A stretch of 64,000 nt of DNA from Ferrovum sp. PN-J185 (lineage in GTDB: Bacteria > Pseudomonadota > Gammaproteobacteria > Burkholderiales > Ferrovaceae). The position numbers were made by a program, and so were the translations under genes. The notes under the pieces were generated by a model that saw only the letters and a list, made by a program, of their open reading frames with translations, was not told the DNA's origin and did not search any database. Of the stretch, positions 38,621-48,979 are shown piece after piece. The DNA is taken from assembly GCF_001581925.1 (NCBI RefSeq), contig NZ_LQZA01000003.1:248001-312000 (forward strand), read 5' to 3'. The first letter of the stretch is position 1. Every line of letters starts with the position of its first letter.

Positions 38621-39766
38621 TTAATCCCAAGACAAGGCACCACCTGTTTGATACTCAGTTACCCTAGTTTCAAAGAAATTTTTCTCTTTTTTCAAGTCAA
38701 TCATTTCACTCATCCAAGGAAAAGGATTGGTTGCTCCAGGAAATAAAGCATCAATACCAATTTGCTGTAATCGTCGATTGGCTATGAAACGGAGGTACTC
38801 TTTAAACATGTGTGCATTTAAACCCAATACCCCACGCGGCATTGTGTCTTCTGCATAACGGTATTCCAGTTCTACCGCTTTTTGCATTAACTCTTTCACT
38901 TCATTCTTAAAGGATTCAGTCCATAAATGGGGGTTTTCCAATTTGATTGTATTAATCAAATCCACCCCGAAGTTACAATGCATGGATTCATCTCTCAGAA
39001 TATATTGGTATTGTTCTGCAGCACCTTGCATTTTATTTTGACGCCCTAATGCTAAAATCTGTACAAAACCAACATAGAAAAACAATCCTTCCATCATGCA
39101 GGCAAATACAATTAATGATAAAAGAAGTTGCTGGTCTGCCTCAGGTGTGCCTGTTTTAAAATCAGGATTGGTTAAGGTTTCTATAAAAGGTATTAAAAAC
39201 TGATCTTTTTCACGAATACTCGACACTTCATGGTAAGCATTAAAAATCTCAGATTCATCCAATCCTAAACTTTCAACAATGTATTGGTAGGCATGAGTAT
39301 GAATCGCCTCCTCAAAAGCCTGTCTTAACAAATACTGTCTACATTCAGGAGCAGTAATATGGCGATAAGTACCTAATACAATATTATTGGCAGCCAAAGA
39401 GTCAGCTGTAACAAAGAACCCTAAATTACGTTTAACAATTAATTTTTCATCTTCTGACAATACCCCATTTTCTTTCCATTGCGCGATATCGCGACTCATT
39501 GAAATTTCTTGAGGCATCCAATGATTTGCACAGCCTGCAAGGTATTTCTCCCAGGCCCAATGGTATTTAAATGGAACCAGTTGGTTCACATCTGTTTGTC
39601 CATTGATGGCTCTTTTCTCAGCCACAGCTACACGTCCTGTGTGAGATGACTGATTTGCAGCAGTATGTAAAATAGGTTTGTTGACAGCTACATGGTCTTG
39701 ATTTACTTCTTTTACATCTGAATTAATTTGATTACCTAATTGAATTTCGTCTTCAAATACCAGCAT
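38621..39766 (-). CDS. nrdB: Class Ia ribonucleoside-diphosphate reductase, beta subunit
   Basis: It houses the diiron-tyrosyl radical for the aerobic reductase. Ligand segments are visible: [20 protein letters not shown] (first Glu/His ligands and the probable radical Tyr) and [14 protein letters not shown] with the Glu and His of the second site. I chose ATG 39766 (MLVFEDE), 7 bases after AAGGAC, over an open frame reaching into nrdA. About 381 residues. It follows nrdA by 22 bases and is therefore under the same cobalamin riboswitch. Confidence 0.96.
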   Translation of the reverse strand: MLVFEDEIQLGNQINSDVKEVNQDHVAVNKPILHTAANQSSHTGRVAVAEKRAINGQTDVNQLVPFKYHWAWEKYLAGCANHWMPQEISMSRDIAQWKENGVLSEDEKLIVKRNLGFFVTADSLAANNIVLGTYRHITAPECRQYLLRQAFEEAIHTHAYQYIVESLGLDESEIFNAYHEVSSIREKDQFLIPFIETLTNPDFKTGTPEADQQLLLSLIVFACMMEGLFFYVGFVQILALGRQNKMQGAAEQYQYILRDESMHCNFGVDLINTIKLENPHLWTESFKNEVKELMQKAVELEYRYAEDTMPRGVLGLNAHMFKEYLRFIANRRLQQIGIDALFPGATNPFPWMSEMIDLKKEKNFFETRVTEYQTGGALSWD

Positions 39767-39788
39767 TATTATAGTCCTTTTAATTTTA

Positions 39789-42578
39789 TTATTGGCAAGC
39801 TTCACAGGTGGGATCATCAATCAAACACTGTTTGATTTCCGTTTCTTGCGGTTGAATTTTAACTGCGTTGAGTTCCCCTCCTTGTCCAGTAGATTTCTCT
39901 GCTGCACTAGCACCTAATGAACGTAAGTAATAGGTTGTCTTCAAACCACGTAACCATGCCAAGACATAGATTTCGTTTAGTTTTTTTCCACTGGGTGTTG
40001 CAAAATAGAGGTTGAGAGATTGTGCCTGATCAATCCATTTTTGTCGGCGTGCAGCAGCTTCAATTAACCATTTGGGATCAACCTCAAAGGCTGTGGCGTA
40101 TAGCTCTTTTAAATCTTGCGGAATTCTTTCTATTTGACTTAATGAGCCATCATAGTATTTGATATCCGCAATCATCGCCTCATCCCACAATCCTCTTTGT
40201 TTTAAATCATTAACCAATGACTCATTAACAACAGTGAATTCGCCTGAGAGATTGGATTTTACATAGAGATTCTGATAATCAGGTTCAATACTTGCTGATA
40301 CACCAACAATATTTGAAATGGTTGCAGTAGGGGCAATAGCCACACAATTAGAATTACGCATTCCGTGTTGTGCAATAGCTTGTCTTACTATTGACCAATC
40401 CAGTCGAGTACTGAGATCAACTTCAAGATATCCACCACGCTCTTGTTCCAGCATAGTAAGCGTATCGAGTGGCAATATACCTCTATCCCATAAACTTCCT
40501 TTGAAGCTAGAATAAGCTCCACGTTCAGCTGCCAACTCAGTTGACGCCAGATAAGCGTAAAAGCAAACCTGTTCCATTGTTGAGTCAGCTAATTCAACAG
40601 CTTGATTTGAAGCATATGGGATACGCATAGCGTGTAACATATCCTGAAAACCCATAATACCTAGTCCAACAGGACGATGTCGTACATTAGAATTTCTCGC
40701 TTTTGCTACTGCGTAGAAATTAATATCAATAACGTTATCTAACATACGCATTGCTGTTTTAATTGTTTTTCTTAACTTCTCCTCGTCAACGGTCAATATT
40801 CCGTCAACTGGTTTGATGTGTTGTAGTAAATTAACCGAGCCTAAGTTACATACTGCTGTTTCTGTGTCTGATGTATTTAGTGTGATTTCTGTACATAAGT
40901 TAGAACTATGTACTACACCTACGTGTTGCTGGGGAGAACGAATATTACAGGGATCTTTAAAAGTAATCCATGGGTGACCTGTTTCAAATAACATAGACAG
41001 GATTCGACGCCATAATTGAACTGCAGACACCCTCTTAAACAAAGTAATTTCACCGCTGTCAGCCTTACTCTCATAACGCAGATACGCTTCTTCAAATGCT
41101 CTACCATACTTATCATGTAAATCAGGCACATCGGACGGAGAAAACAACGTCCAATCTTGGTTTTGATCAACACGCTTCATAAATAGGTCAGGAATCCAAT
41201 TGGCGGTGTTCATGTCGTGCGTACGTCGACGATCATCCCCAGTATTCTTTCTTAAATCAAGAAATTCTTCGATATCAAGATGCCAAGTCTCAAGATATCC
41301 ACACACAGCACCCTTTCTCTTCCCACCTTGATTGACTGCAACAGCAGTATCATTAACTACTTTCAAAAAGGGAATCACCCCTTGGCTTTTACCATTGGTT
41401 CCCTTTATACGTGAAGACAAAGCCCGGACAGGTGTCCAATCATTACCAAGACCGCCTGCATACTTTTGTAGTAGTGCGTTTTCTCTTATATTGTCAAAAA
41501 TACTATTTAAATCGTCTTGTACCGTAGTAAGGTAACAAGAGGACAATTGAGAATGTTTGGTTCCACTATTAAATAAGGTTGGAGTTGAGCTCATAAAGTC
41601 AAAGGATGAGAGTAGATGATAAAACTCAATGGCCTTCTCCTCACGGTTAATCTCTTGAAGAGCTAGCCCCATCGCCACTCTCATGAAAAAGATTTGCGGT
41701 AGTTCAATGCGTTGTTCATTAATATGCAAAAAGTAACGATCATATAATGTCTGTAAACCGAGATAACCAAATTGACGATCTCTTTTGATATCAATGGCGT
41801 TAGCCAATATGGTTAAATCAAATTCAGCTAACTTATGGTCTAATAACTCTGCTTCAATGCCTTTCTTTATAAACTGACTGAAATATTGTCGAGTAGATAA
41901 TTCAACCTCTTTATCATTGGCAGTCTGTCCTAATACTTCGCGCTGAATTTGTTTAAGTAATAATCGCGCAGTGACATAATTATATTGAGGCTCACGTTCA
42001 ATGAGACTTCTAGAAGACATGATTAACGCTTTTTCTAATTCAATATATGAAATGCCATCATATAAATCGCGTAAAGTTTGGTTAACGATGAGTGATGGCT
42101 CAACATCATGCAAACCATGACACGCTTCACTTACCATACTTGTTAACCAATCGATATCTAATAGTTTTGTGTTATTTCCCTCCTTAACATGAATTGTTAC
42201 ATCATGAGATGGTTGGGTTTTGGCGCGTTCTTGAGCACGTTTTTCGCGATATAACACATAAGCTCGAGCCACATCATGCTCACCTGAACGCATTAATGCC
42301 AATTCAACTTGATCTTGAATGGTCTCAATATGTACTGTTCCACCTAGAGGTTGACGACGCAGCAAAGTAGAGATGACTTGTTCAGTAAGCTGTTTACACT
42401 GTTGCCTTACAGAACTAGACAGTTGAGCAGTTTCTCCATGTACAGCGATAAATGCTTTATGTACTGCAACATTAATTTTATCTGCCTGAAAACTAACCAC
42501 ATCACCCGAACGTCGAACAACTTGATAAAGATTAGCAGCTTGTTCTAGATTTACATCTTGAGAAATATTGGTATCCAC
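39789..42578 (-). CDS. nrdA: Class Ia ribonucleoside-diphosphate reductase, alpha subunit
   Basis: It reduces ribonucleotides to deoxyribonucleotides without cobalamin. An ATP-cone (about 18-115) and a second cone-like segment (about 145-225) precede the barrel. Catalytic residues are Cys of SSCYLTTV (about 347), Asn-Cys-Glu of NLCTEI (about 562-567), Cys of [10 protein letters not shown] (about 577), and the C-terminal CEAC shuttle pair (about 925-928). Length of 929 matches the long proteobacterial form. Translation starts at GTG 42578, 4 bases after GGAGG. A cobalamin riboswitch lies in the leader. Confidence 0.97.
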   Translation of the reverse strand: MDTNISQDVNLEQAANLYQVVRRSGDVVSFQADKINVAVHKAFIAVHGETAQLSSSVRQQCKQLTEQVISTLLRRQPLGGTVHIETIQDQVELALMRSGEHDVARAYVLYREKRAQERAKTQPSHDVTIHVKEGNNTKLLDIDWLTSMVSEACHGLHDVEPSLIVNQTLRDLYDGISYIELEKALIMSSRSLIEREPQYNYVTARLLLKQIQREVLGQTANDKEVELSTRQYFSQFIKKGIEAELLDHKLAEFDLTILANAIDIKRDRQFGYLGLQTLYDRYFLHINEQRIELPQIFFMRVAMGLALQEINREEKAIEFYHLLSSFDFMSSTPTLFNSGTKHSQLSSCYLTTVQDDLNSIFDNIRENALLQKYAGGLGNDWTPVRALSSRIKGTNGKSQGVIPFLKVVNDTAVAVNQGGKRKGAVCGYLETWHLDIEEFLDLRKNTGDDRRRTHDMNTANWIPDLFMKRVDQNQDWTLFSPSDVPDLHDKYGRAFEEAYLRYESKADSGEITLFKRVSAVQLWRRILSMLFETGHPWITFKDPCNIRSPQQHVGVVHSSNLCTEITLNTSDTETAVCNLGSVNLLQHIKPVDGILTVDEEKLRKTIKTAMRMLDNVIDINFYAVAKARNSNVRHRPVGLGIMGFQDMLHAMRIPYASNQAVELADSTMEQVCFYAYLASTELAAERGAYSSFKGSLWDRGILPLDTLTMLEQERGGYLEVDLSTRLDWSIVRQAIAQHGMRNSNCVAIAPTATISNIVGVSASIEPDYQNLYVKSNLSGEFTVVNESLVNDLKQRGLWDEAMIADIKYYDGSLSQIERIPQDLKELYATAFEVDPKWLIEAAARRQKWIDQAQSLNLYFATPSGKKLNEIYVLAWLRGLKTTYYLRSLGASAAEKSTGQGGELNAVKIQPQETEIKQCLIDDPTCEACQ

Positions 42579-42592
42579 TTAGCCTCCCTAAG
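42578..42592 (-). promoter_or_regulatory. nrdA ribosome-binding hairpin
   Basis: On the minus strand CTTAG and CTAAG flank GGAGG, so the Shine-Dalgarno sequence forms the loop of a 5-base-pair hairpin whose last stem base is the G of the GTG start. This may tune initiation and is part of the region the riboswitch could control. Confidence 0.5.
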
Positions 42593-42690
42593 GTAGGCGC
42601 GATGACTGTGGTTTTTGCGTAAGCAAACAAGGAATAACAAAATTATTCAACCAGAGGACACCCCGCCCCATTTTTTGTTGTTTAGAAATA

Positions 42691-42850
42691 CGGCAGGTCT
42701 CCTGGCTTTTGGGTCCTAATACTTACTCAAACCTTCCCAGAGTTATCCAGTGGTATAGAAAGGAGAAAGTACTCGCCAATTACAGTTGCGGGGGCAGCCA
42801 AGGTATCACACCTTGTTCCCTTTTAATTGTAAGAACTACTCTTACAAACC
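42691..42850 (-). promoter_or_regulatory. Cobalamin (adenosylcobalamin-type) riboswitch upstream of nrdAB
   Basis: The minus strand holds the B12 box AGCCAGGAGACCTGCCG (42691-42707) and the core GGCTGCCCCCGCAACTGTAA (around 42781-42800), preceded by GGGAACAAGGTGTGATACC and followed by CCACTGG ... TCTGGGAAGG, the conserved order of this riboswitch class. It ends 112 bases before the nrdA start. No U-tract terminator is visible after the B12 box, so control is probably translational. High cobalamin would shut down the B12-independent reductase. Confidence 0.93.
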
Positions 42851-42858
42851 GTTTAGCT

Positions 42859-42888
42859 ATTAAACACAATATTCGGGGTAAAAGTCAA
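42859..42888 (-). promoter_or_regulatory. Probable sigma70 promoter of the riboswitch-nrdAB transcript
   Basis: On the minus strand TTGACT (42888-42883) and TTTAAT (42864-42859) are 18 bases apart, each one mismatch from consensus. Initiation would fall near 42852, just before the riboswitch aptamer. Visual prediction. Confidence 0.6.
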
Positions 42889-42911
42889 CAAAAAACACAA
42901 CATATTGTGTT
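42889..42911 (-). terminator. Candidate intrinsic terminator of metE
   Basis: Ten bases past the metE stop, AACACAA (42911-42905) and TTGTGTT (42900-42894) form a 7-base-pair perfect stem with a 4-base loop, followed by a T-run on the minus strand. The stem is AT-rich, so termination may be partial. It would separate metE from the nrdAB promoter. Confidence 0.5.
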
Positions 42912-42920
42912 AAATATTTG

Positions 42921-45215
42921 TTAATTCATGTTCTGCCTGAGCTCATAAGCTGCTTTCATCATATTTTCAAGGGCAGGAATAACCTCATCCCACTTTCTTG
43001 TTTTTAAGCCGCAATCAGGATTAATCCATAAATTATGTAATGGGATGCGCTGTGCGGCTTTTTTCATTAACTGAGTAATTTCTACACTATTTGGGGTATT
43101 GGGGGTATGAATGTCATACACGCCCGGACCAATTTGATTGGGATAGTTAAAATGGTCAAAGGCGTCTAATAATTCCATATCTGAACGTGACGTTTCAATG
43201 GTAATAACATCTGCATCCATTCTCGCCACCGCCTCCATAATGTCATTAAATTCGGAGTAACACATATGAGTGTGAATTTGCGTTTCATCCTCTACACCAT
43301 TGGCAGTAATTCTAAAACACTCTATTGCCCAAGATAAATAATCCTGCCATAGCGCTTTGCGTAGAGGGAGTCCCTCTCTTAAAGCTGCTTCATCTATTTG
43401 AATTACTTTAATACCAGCACGTTCTAAATCAATAACCTCGTCTCTCAGTGCCAATGAAAGTTGTCTACAGGTGGTGGAACGTGGCTGATCATCTCGAACA
43501 AATGACCAATTTAACATGGTCACAGGGCCAGTTAACATTCCTTTCATTGGCTTATCGGTGAGTGACTGAGCATAGACAGCCCACTCTACAGTCATGACCT
43601 TTTCTCGGCTAATATCGCCATAAATGATGGGTGGTTTAACGCAGCGTGAGCCATAGGACTGCACCCATCCTGCTTGACTAAATACATAGCCGTTCAATTG
43701 CTCACCAAAATATTCAACCATATCATTTCGTTCAGGTTCCCCATGAACAAGTACATCAAGCCCTATACGCTCTTGCTCTCTTACGCAGCGCTCTATTTCA
43801 CTTTTCATAGCTAATGAATAATCTGTAAAAGAGATATCACCCAACTTGTACTTCTTTCTAATAGATCGAATCTCATTTGTTTGCGGAAAAGAACCGATAG
43901 TGGTAGTTGGAAAAATTGGTAGATTTAATATGGTATTCTGTTTAATGACACGTACTGAATGGCTACTTTTACGCTGCCCCATATTGGAGTGAATAGCTTT
44001 TACTCTCTCTTGAACTTGTCTATTATTAACACGATCTGATGACTGTCGTGATTCGATAGCTGCTTTATTTATATCTAGTTGATCTTGAACTGTTGCACGC
44101 CCCTGGTTAATAGCACTCCCCAACAATCTAATTTCTTCTATTTTTTGAATAGCAAAGGATAACCAACTACGAATTTCTTCATCCATTTTATCCTCACTAG
44201 CCAAATCCACTGGAACGTGCAAAAGCGAACATGAAGGAGCAATCCATAACCGCTCCTTAAGCTCTTTTGCAATAGGCTCTAACCAATCAAGAATACTATT
44301 TAAATCTGAACGCCAAATATTTCTCCCACTAATTAAGCCTAAAGAAAGTATTTTATGAGGTGCTAATAAATTAATAACAGGAATAATCTCATCCTTATTA
44401 TCAGAAACATCAATATGTAAGCCTGCCACAGGAAGATTAGTGGCTAAATGTAAGTTATCTTTTAACTGGCCAAAGTAAGTAGCGATTAAAATATTTATCT
44501 TACTAAACTTTAAATGATGGTACGCCATATTAAAGGCATGTTGCCACTCAGAATTAAGTTCAGTGACTAAAATGGGTTCGTCAATCTGTACCCACTCAAT
44601 TCCGTGATTAATAAACAGTTCAAGTAATTCACCATAAACTGGTAACAGTTTTGTAAGCAGATCTAACTTATTTATATCATCTTTGGCCTTACCTAAAGCC
44701 AAATAAGTAACAGGACCAATAATTACTGGTTTGATATTTTGATGAGATAGTTTTGCTTCTTGAATAAAATTTAAAATTCTTGTTGGGTTTAACTCAAAAG
44801 TGGTCTGGCGGGTAAATTCTGGAACAATATAATGATAGTTAGTATCAAACCATTTAGTCATTTCACCTGCCTTAACGCCTGAACAACACCCGATATCATT
44901 ATGATGTGCTTGTTTTGAGCGCCCTCGTGCTAGACGAAAATAATTATCTAACTCATGCCCCTGAAACTCCTTAACTCGTTCAGGCAAGTTTCCCAGTAAA
45001 AACGTCATATCAAGCACATTATCGTAAAAGGAAAAATCTCCAACCGGAATAAAATCGAGTGCTGCCTGATGCTGCCAATTTTGTTGTCTTAAATGACTAC
45101 CAAGCGCAATGAGATCAGTCAAGGACGACCCATCTTGCCAATACGACTCAAGAGCAAACTTAAGTTCTCTGTGACGACCAATTCTAGGAAAACCAAGATT
45201 ATGCGTTGTAACCAT
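42921..45215 (-). CDS. metE: Cobalamin-independent methionine synthase
   Basis: It methylates homocysteine with methyltetrahydropteroyl-triglutamate. The two-barrel protein shows [20 protein letters not shown] at the N-terminus and [16 protein letters not shown] opening the second barrel. The zinc site is His and Cys of [10 protein letters not shown], Glu of [10 protein letters not shown] and Cys of [11 protein letters not shown]. Length of 764 is normal. It is divergent from metR, with a perfect MetR box in the gap, so activation by MetR with homocysteine is likely. No riboswitch precedes metE itself; the cobalamin riboswitch is downstream, on nrdAB. Confidence 0.97.
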   Translation of the reverse strand: MVTTHNLGFPRIGRHRELKFALESYWQDGSSLTDLIALGSHLRQQNWQHQAALDFIPVGDFSFYDNVLDMTFLLGNLPERVKEFQGHELDNYFRLARGRSKQAHHNDIGCCSGVKAGEMTKWFDTNYHYIVPEFTRQTTFELNPTRILNFIQEAKLSHQNIKPVIIGPVTYLALGKAKDDINKLDLLTKLLPVYGELLELFINHGIEWVQIDEPILVTELNSEWQHAFNMAYHHLKFSKINILIATYFGQLKDNLHLATNLPVAGLHIDVSDNKDEIIPVINLLAPHKILSLGLISGRNIWRSDLNSILDWLEPIAKELKERLWIAPSCSLLHVPVDLASEDKMDEEIRSWLSFAIQKIEEIRLLGSAINQGRATVQDQLDINKAAIESRQSSDRVNNRQVQERVKAIHSNMGQRKSSHSVRVIKQNTILNLPIFPTTTIGSFPQTNEIRSIRKKYKLGDISFTDYSLAMKSEIERCVREQERIGLDVLVHGEPERNDMVEYFGEQLNGYVFSQAGWVQSYGSRCVKPPIIYGDISREKVMTVEWAVYAQSLTDKPMKGMLTGPVTMLNWSFVRDDQPRSTTCRQLSLALRDEVIDLERAGIKVIQIDEAALREGLPLRKALWQDYLSWAIECFRITANGVEDETQIHTHMCYSEFNDIMEAVARMDADVITIETSRSDMELLDAFDHFNYPNQIGPGVYDIHTPNTPNSVEITQLMKKAAQRIPLHNLWINPDCGLKTRKWDEVIPALENMMKAAYELRQNMN

Positions 45216-45297
45216 TTTTTATCCAATCTATCTATTAAAAAATACTATTTTGGATAAAATTAATTATGAAGTAAAATGGTATTTTTTCAGAAATAAA

Positions 45298-45310
45298 TGA
45301 AATTTATTCA
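45298..45310. promoter_or_regulatory. MetR operator (perfect TGAANNTNNTTCA match)
   Basis: TGAAATTTATTCA fits the MetR consensus TGAANNTNNTTCA at every fixed base. It lies 3 bases before the metR ATG and 82 bases from the metE start, in their divergent gap, suiting autoregulation of metR and activation of metE. Looser half sites (TGAA at 45267, TTCA at 45286) lie nearby. Confidence 0.75.
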
Positions 45311-45313
45311 TAT

Positions 45314-46219
45314 ATGTTAGAGCGTATCCACTTAGCTATATTAAAAGAAATCGACCAATGTGGCTCGCTAACTGCTGCCGCCAAACAATTACATTTAACT
45401 CAATCAGCTCTAAGTCACTCAATAAAAAAACTAGAGCAGCAGTTGGGTACAACATTGTGGATTAGGGAAGGAAAACAGTTGCAACTTACCCAATCAGGGC
45501 AATATTTATTGTCTATCGCCAACCGATTGCTACCTCAACTCATTATGGCTGAAAATCAATTGCGTCAATACGCACAGGGGGAGAGAGGGACATTACATAT
45601 TGGCATGGAGTGTCACCCCTGCTATCAATGGTTATTAAAAGTTGTTTCCCCCTACTTACTATCACTTCCTGATGTGGATGTAGATGTGAAACAAAAATTT
45701 CAGTTTGGGGGAATGGGCGCCCTATTCAGTTATGAGATAGATATCCTTGTAACTCCTGATCCTCTGTATAAATCGGGACTGTATTTTGAACCTGTCTTTG
45801 ATTATGAGCAGGTGTTGGTAACTGCCAATAATCATCAGCTGGCACATTATCCGTTTATTGACCCAGAACATCTAAACAACGAAACACTCATTACCTATCC
45901 TGTGAGTGTTGAAAGATTAGATATTTTCAATCAATTTCTAATGCCAGCAGGTATCATGCCTCGCAAACACAAGACTGTTGAAACCACAGACATTATCTTA
46001 CAAATGGTAGCCAATGGAAGAGGAGTTACAGCACTACCGAAATGGTTGGCATTAGAATATGTGCCAAAACTTCAATTATCATTAGTTAAGTTAGGCAAAA
46101 AGGGGATCATGAAAAAAATACATTTAGGTATTCGTAAAGAAGACCTATCAATACCCTATGTTAACTCTTTTTTTACGATTGCTCGCCAATTAAGCCGTTT
46201 GGATAAGCAATCAATCTAA
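45314..46219 (+). CDS. metR: LysR-type regulator of methionine synthesis MetR
   Basis: The N-terminal LysR helix-turn-helix (about 1-60) reads GSLTAAAKQLHLTQSALSHS, followed by the linker helix and an effector domain. The latter has GMECHPCYQWLL, IDILVTPDPLYKSGL, FDYEQVLV and ITYPVSVERLDIFNQFL, which match the E. coli MetR pattern (ECHSCIQWL, FDYEVRLV, LIYPVQRSRLDVW). Length of 301 is usual. It is divergent from metE and overlaps convergent metZ by 9 bases. No clear ribosome site precedes the ATG, which sits against the MetR box. Confidence 0.93.
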   Translation: MLERIHLAILKEIDQCGSLTAAAKQLHLTQSALSHSIKKLEQQLGTTLWIREGKQLQLTQSGQYLLSIANRLLPQLIMAENQLRQYAQGERGTLHIGMECHPCYQWLLKVVSPYLLSLPDVDVDVKQKFQFGGMGALFSYEIDILVTPDPLYKSGLYFEPVFDYEQVLVTANNHQLAHYPFIDPEHLNNETLITYPVSVERLDIFNQFLMPAGIMPRKHKTVETTDIILQMVANGRGVTALPKWLALEYVPKLQLSLVKLGKKGIMKKIHLGIRKEDLSIPYVNSFFTIARQLSRLDKQSI

Positions 46220-47383
46220 TCCACGGCTTAAATCGAGTTTAATATCATCAAGGGATTCTAATCCTACCGAAACACGAATTAAACCATCACTTATACCTGC
46301 AAGCTTACGTGCCTCTGCACTTATTCTGCCATGAGTGGTGGTTGCTGGATGAGTAATGGTAGTCTTGGTGTCACCAAGATTACCAGTAATAGAAATTAAT
46401 TGAGTAGAATCAATTACTTTCCACGCTTTTTCTTGCCCACCTTTGACTTCAAAACTAACCACCGCCCCCCCATGGGTTTGCTGTTTTTTAGCCAAATCAT
46501 ATTGTGGATGAGAACTTAATCCTGGGTGCAACACACGAGCCACATGAGGATGATCAGATAGCCACTTAGCAAGCTCAAGGGCTGCATGAGATTGAGCTTC
46601 CACACGAAGTTTTAACGTTTCGAGCCCTTTTAACAATATCCATGCATTAAACGCACTTAAACTGGGGCCAGCAGTTCTTAAAAAAGAATAAATTCCATCC
46701 ATTAATACCGCTTTGGACCCCACAATGGCTCCACCTAACACTCTTCCCTGACCATCAATATATTTTGTTGCTGAGTGAATAACAATATCTGCCCCCAGTA
46801 AAAGTGGCCTTTGTAGTATGGGAGTACAAAAACAATTATCTACCACAAGATGAATGTTGGCGTTTTTACTCACCTCAGATAACGCTTCAATATCCACCAA
46901 CTCCATAGTGGGATTAGAAGGAGTTTCAAGATAAAAAAGCCGTGTATTAGATTTAATCGCCTGTTTCCAACCGTTAATATCAGACAGAGGAACAAACGTA
47001 TATTCAATACCAAAACGCGCTAAGATATTAGTAAATAACTGAACAGCAGCACCAAAAATACTTTGTGACACCACCACATGGTCACCTGCTTTTAACAAGC
47101 CCATCATGGTGGTAAGTATCGCTGACATACCACTGGCTGTAGCAATAGCGCATTCCCCTCCTTCCATGACAGCTAATCGTTCTTGAAAAGCGTTAACAGT
47201 TGGATTGGTAAAACGTGAATAAATATAACCAGGTTCTTTGTTCTGAAAACGATCAGCTGCCTGCTGAGCATTATCAAAAATATAGCTTGAAGTCATGAAC
47301 AATGCTTCAGCATGTTCATTAAATTGTGTTCTATGGATTCCTGAACGGATAGCCAGTGTTTCTAAATCATAGGGTTCTGTCAT
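46211..47383 (-). CDS. metZ: O-succinylhomoserine sulfhydrylase
   Basis: A PLP enzyme of the Cys/Met metabolism family that makes homocysteine directly from an acylhomoserine and sulfide. The fold marks are YSRFTNPTVNAFQERL, ATASGMSAILTTMMGLL, VVDNCFCTPILQRPL and the PLP Lys in IHSATKYIDGQGRVLGG. Length of 390 is expected. MetZ is assigned over MetB by its purF-adjacent position, typical of betaproteobacteria and pseudomonads, and by family resemblance. Its product homocysteine is the substrate of MetE and inducer of MetR. It closes the long leuC-to-metZ run. Confidence 0.9.
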   Translation of the reverse strand: MTEPYDLETLAIRSGIHRTQFNEHAEALFMTSSYIFDNAQQAADRFQNKEPGYIYSRFTNPTVNAFQERLAVMEGGECAIATASGMSAILTTMMGLLKAGDHVVVSQSIFGAAVQLFTNILARFGIEYTFVPLSDINGWKQAIKSNTRLFYLETPSNPTMELVDIEALSEVSKNANIHLVVDNCFCTPILQRPLLLGADIVIHSATKYIDGQGRVLGGAIVGSKAVLMDGIYSFLRTAGPSLSAFNAWILLKGLETLKLRVEAQSHAALELAKWLSDHPHVARVLHPGLSSHPQYDLAKKQQTHGGAVVSFEVKGGQEKAWKVIDSTQLISITGNLGDTKTTITHPATTTHGRISAEARKLAGISDGLIRVSVGLESLDDIKLDLSRGLD

Positions 47384-47388
47384 AGCAG

Positions 47389-48912
47389 TTAAGCGGTTTC
47401 AGCGATAGTGAGGTTTAAATCAAGTTGATTAACTTTTTTTTGAGCGTTGGTTTCCCCGTCTTTTCTAGCAGACTCAATCTTAGCCAGATACTCAGGAGTC
47501 ACATCGTCTGTAATATAACACCCATCAAAACATGAACAGTCAAATCGTTCAATATTGGTAGCCTGTGACTTCACATCACGAATCAAGTCATTTAAGTCCT
47601 GATAAAACACAGCATCTGCTCCGATTTCTAGAGCAATTTCTTTATCGGTACGTCCGGTAGCCAATAACTCCGTACGGCTTGGCATATCAATACCATATAC
47701 ATTCGGGAAACGTACAGGAGGAGCTGCTGAGGCAAAATAAACCTGACGTGCGCCACAGTCTCGGGCCATTTGAACTATCTCACGGCTAGTGGTACCACGA
47801 ACAATCGAGTCATCCACTAATAATACATTTTTACCCTCAAACTCCATTCCAATGGCGTTAAGCTTCTGTCTGACTGATTTTTTTCTTTCAGCCTGTCCCG
47901 GCATAATAAAAGTTCTACCGATGTAACGGTTCTTAATAAACCCTTCGCGATAGGGGACATTCAATTTCTGTGCTAATTGCAACGCACTTGGGCGACTGGT
48001 ATCAGGAATCGGAATCACCACTTCAATATTCAAGTGTGGTGCGGTGTGTTGAATCTTTTGCCCTAAACTCTCGCCCATACGTAAACGAGTTTCATAAACT
48101 GAAATACCGTCAATAACAGAGTCTGGGCGAGCCAGATAGACGTATTCAAAAATACAAGGGGATTTTTCAGGATTAAGCGCACATTGTTGATGATGTAATA
48201 CTCCTGACTCATCAATAAAGATTGCCTCACCGGGTTCAACATCACGTAATAGTTTAAAACCTAACGCATCAAGCGCAACACTCTCTGAGGCTAAAATATA
48301 TTCAGGCCCATCTGCTGTCATATGTGTACCAATCACCAAAGGACGGATACCATAAGGATCACGAAAAGCCAATAAACCATGACCTGCAATCAACGCGACA
48401 GTAGCATAGGCGCCACGACAACGTTTATGCACCCCTGATACTGCACAAAAAATTTCACTGGGGGTGAGTCGACTTCCCTTCGCTACTTCATCAAGTTCGT
48501 GAGCGAGTACATTAAGTAGCACCTCTGAATCAGAGTTTGTATTGACATGGCGACGGTCAAGAGCAAACAAATTTTCTTTTAATTCATCTGAATTGGTGAG
48601 ATTGCCGTTATGTCCTAATACAATACCAAAAGGCGAATTCACATAAAATGGTTGTGCTTCTGCGGAGGATTTGGCTGAACCCGCTGTAGGGTAACGGCAA
48701 TGGCCAATACCAATGTTTCCCGTTAAACTTCTCATGTCTCTTGTGCGAAACACGTCACGAACTAAACCTAACCCTTTGTGCATGTGAAAGGTACTGCCAT
48801 CTGCTGTAGCAATCCCTGCTGCATCTTGACCACGATGCTGTAGAAGTTGTAAACCATCGTAGAGCAACTGGTTAACTGGAGTTTTTGCAACAATACCCAC
48901 TATTCCACACAT
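47389..48912 (-). CDS. purF: Amidophosphoribosyltransferase
   Basis: The first committed enzyme of purine synthesis, forming phosphoribosylamine from PRPP and glutamine. The N-terminal glutaminase domain begins MCGIVGIV, so Cys2 becomes the nucleophile after Met removal. GIGHCRYPTAGSA and LGHNGNLTN follow. The C-terminal phosphoribosyltransferase domain has the PRPP loop VLLVDDSIVRGTTS (about 363-376). Length of 507 is normal. It follows cvpA by 67 bases and precedes metZ by 5. Confidence 0.97.
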   Translation of the reverse strand: MCGIVGIVAKTPVNQLLYDGLQLLQHRGQDAAGIATADGSTFHMHKGLGLVRDVFRTRDMRSLTGNIGIGHCRYPTAGSAKSSAEAQPFYVNSPFGIVLGHNGNLTNSDELKENLFALDRRHVNTNSDSEVLLNVLAHELDEVAKGSRLTPSEIFCAVSGVHKRCRGAYATVALIAGHGLLAFRDPYGIRPLVIGTHMTADGPEYILASESVALDALGFKLLRDVEPGEAIFIDESGVLHHQQCALNPEKSPCIFEYVYLARPDSVIDGISVYETRLRMGESLGQKIQHTAPHLNIEVVIPIPDTSRPSALQLAQKLNVPYREGFIKNRYIGRTFIMPGQAERKKSVRQKLNAIGMEFEGKNVLLVDDSIVRGTTSREIVQMARDCGARQVYFASAAPPVRFPNVYGIDMPSRTELLATGRTDKEIALEIGADAVFYQDLNDLIRDVKSQATNIERFDCSCFDGCYITDDVTPEYLAKIESARKDGETNAQKKVNQLDLNLTIAETA

Positions 48913-48979
48913 ACCAAATCACACTCCGAAGATTATTTCTGAAGAATTAATATTCTACTCCACTCAGCACATTTACGTA

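Noticed and set aside
42691-42850. Riboswitch as a leader of metE
   Set aside because: It is on the same strand but downstream of the metE stop, so it can only lead nrdAB.
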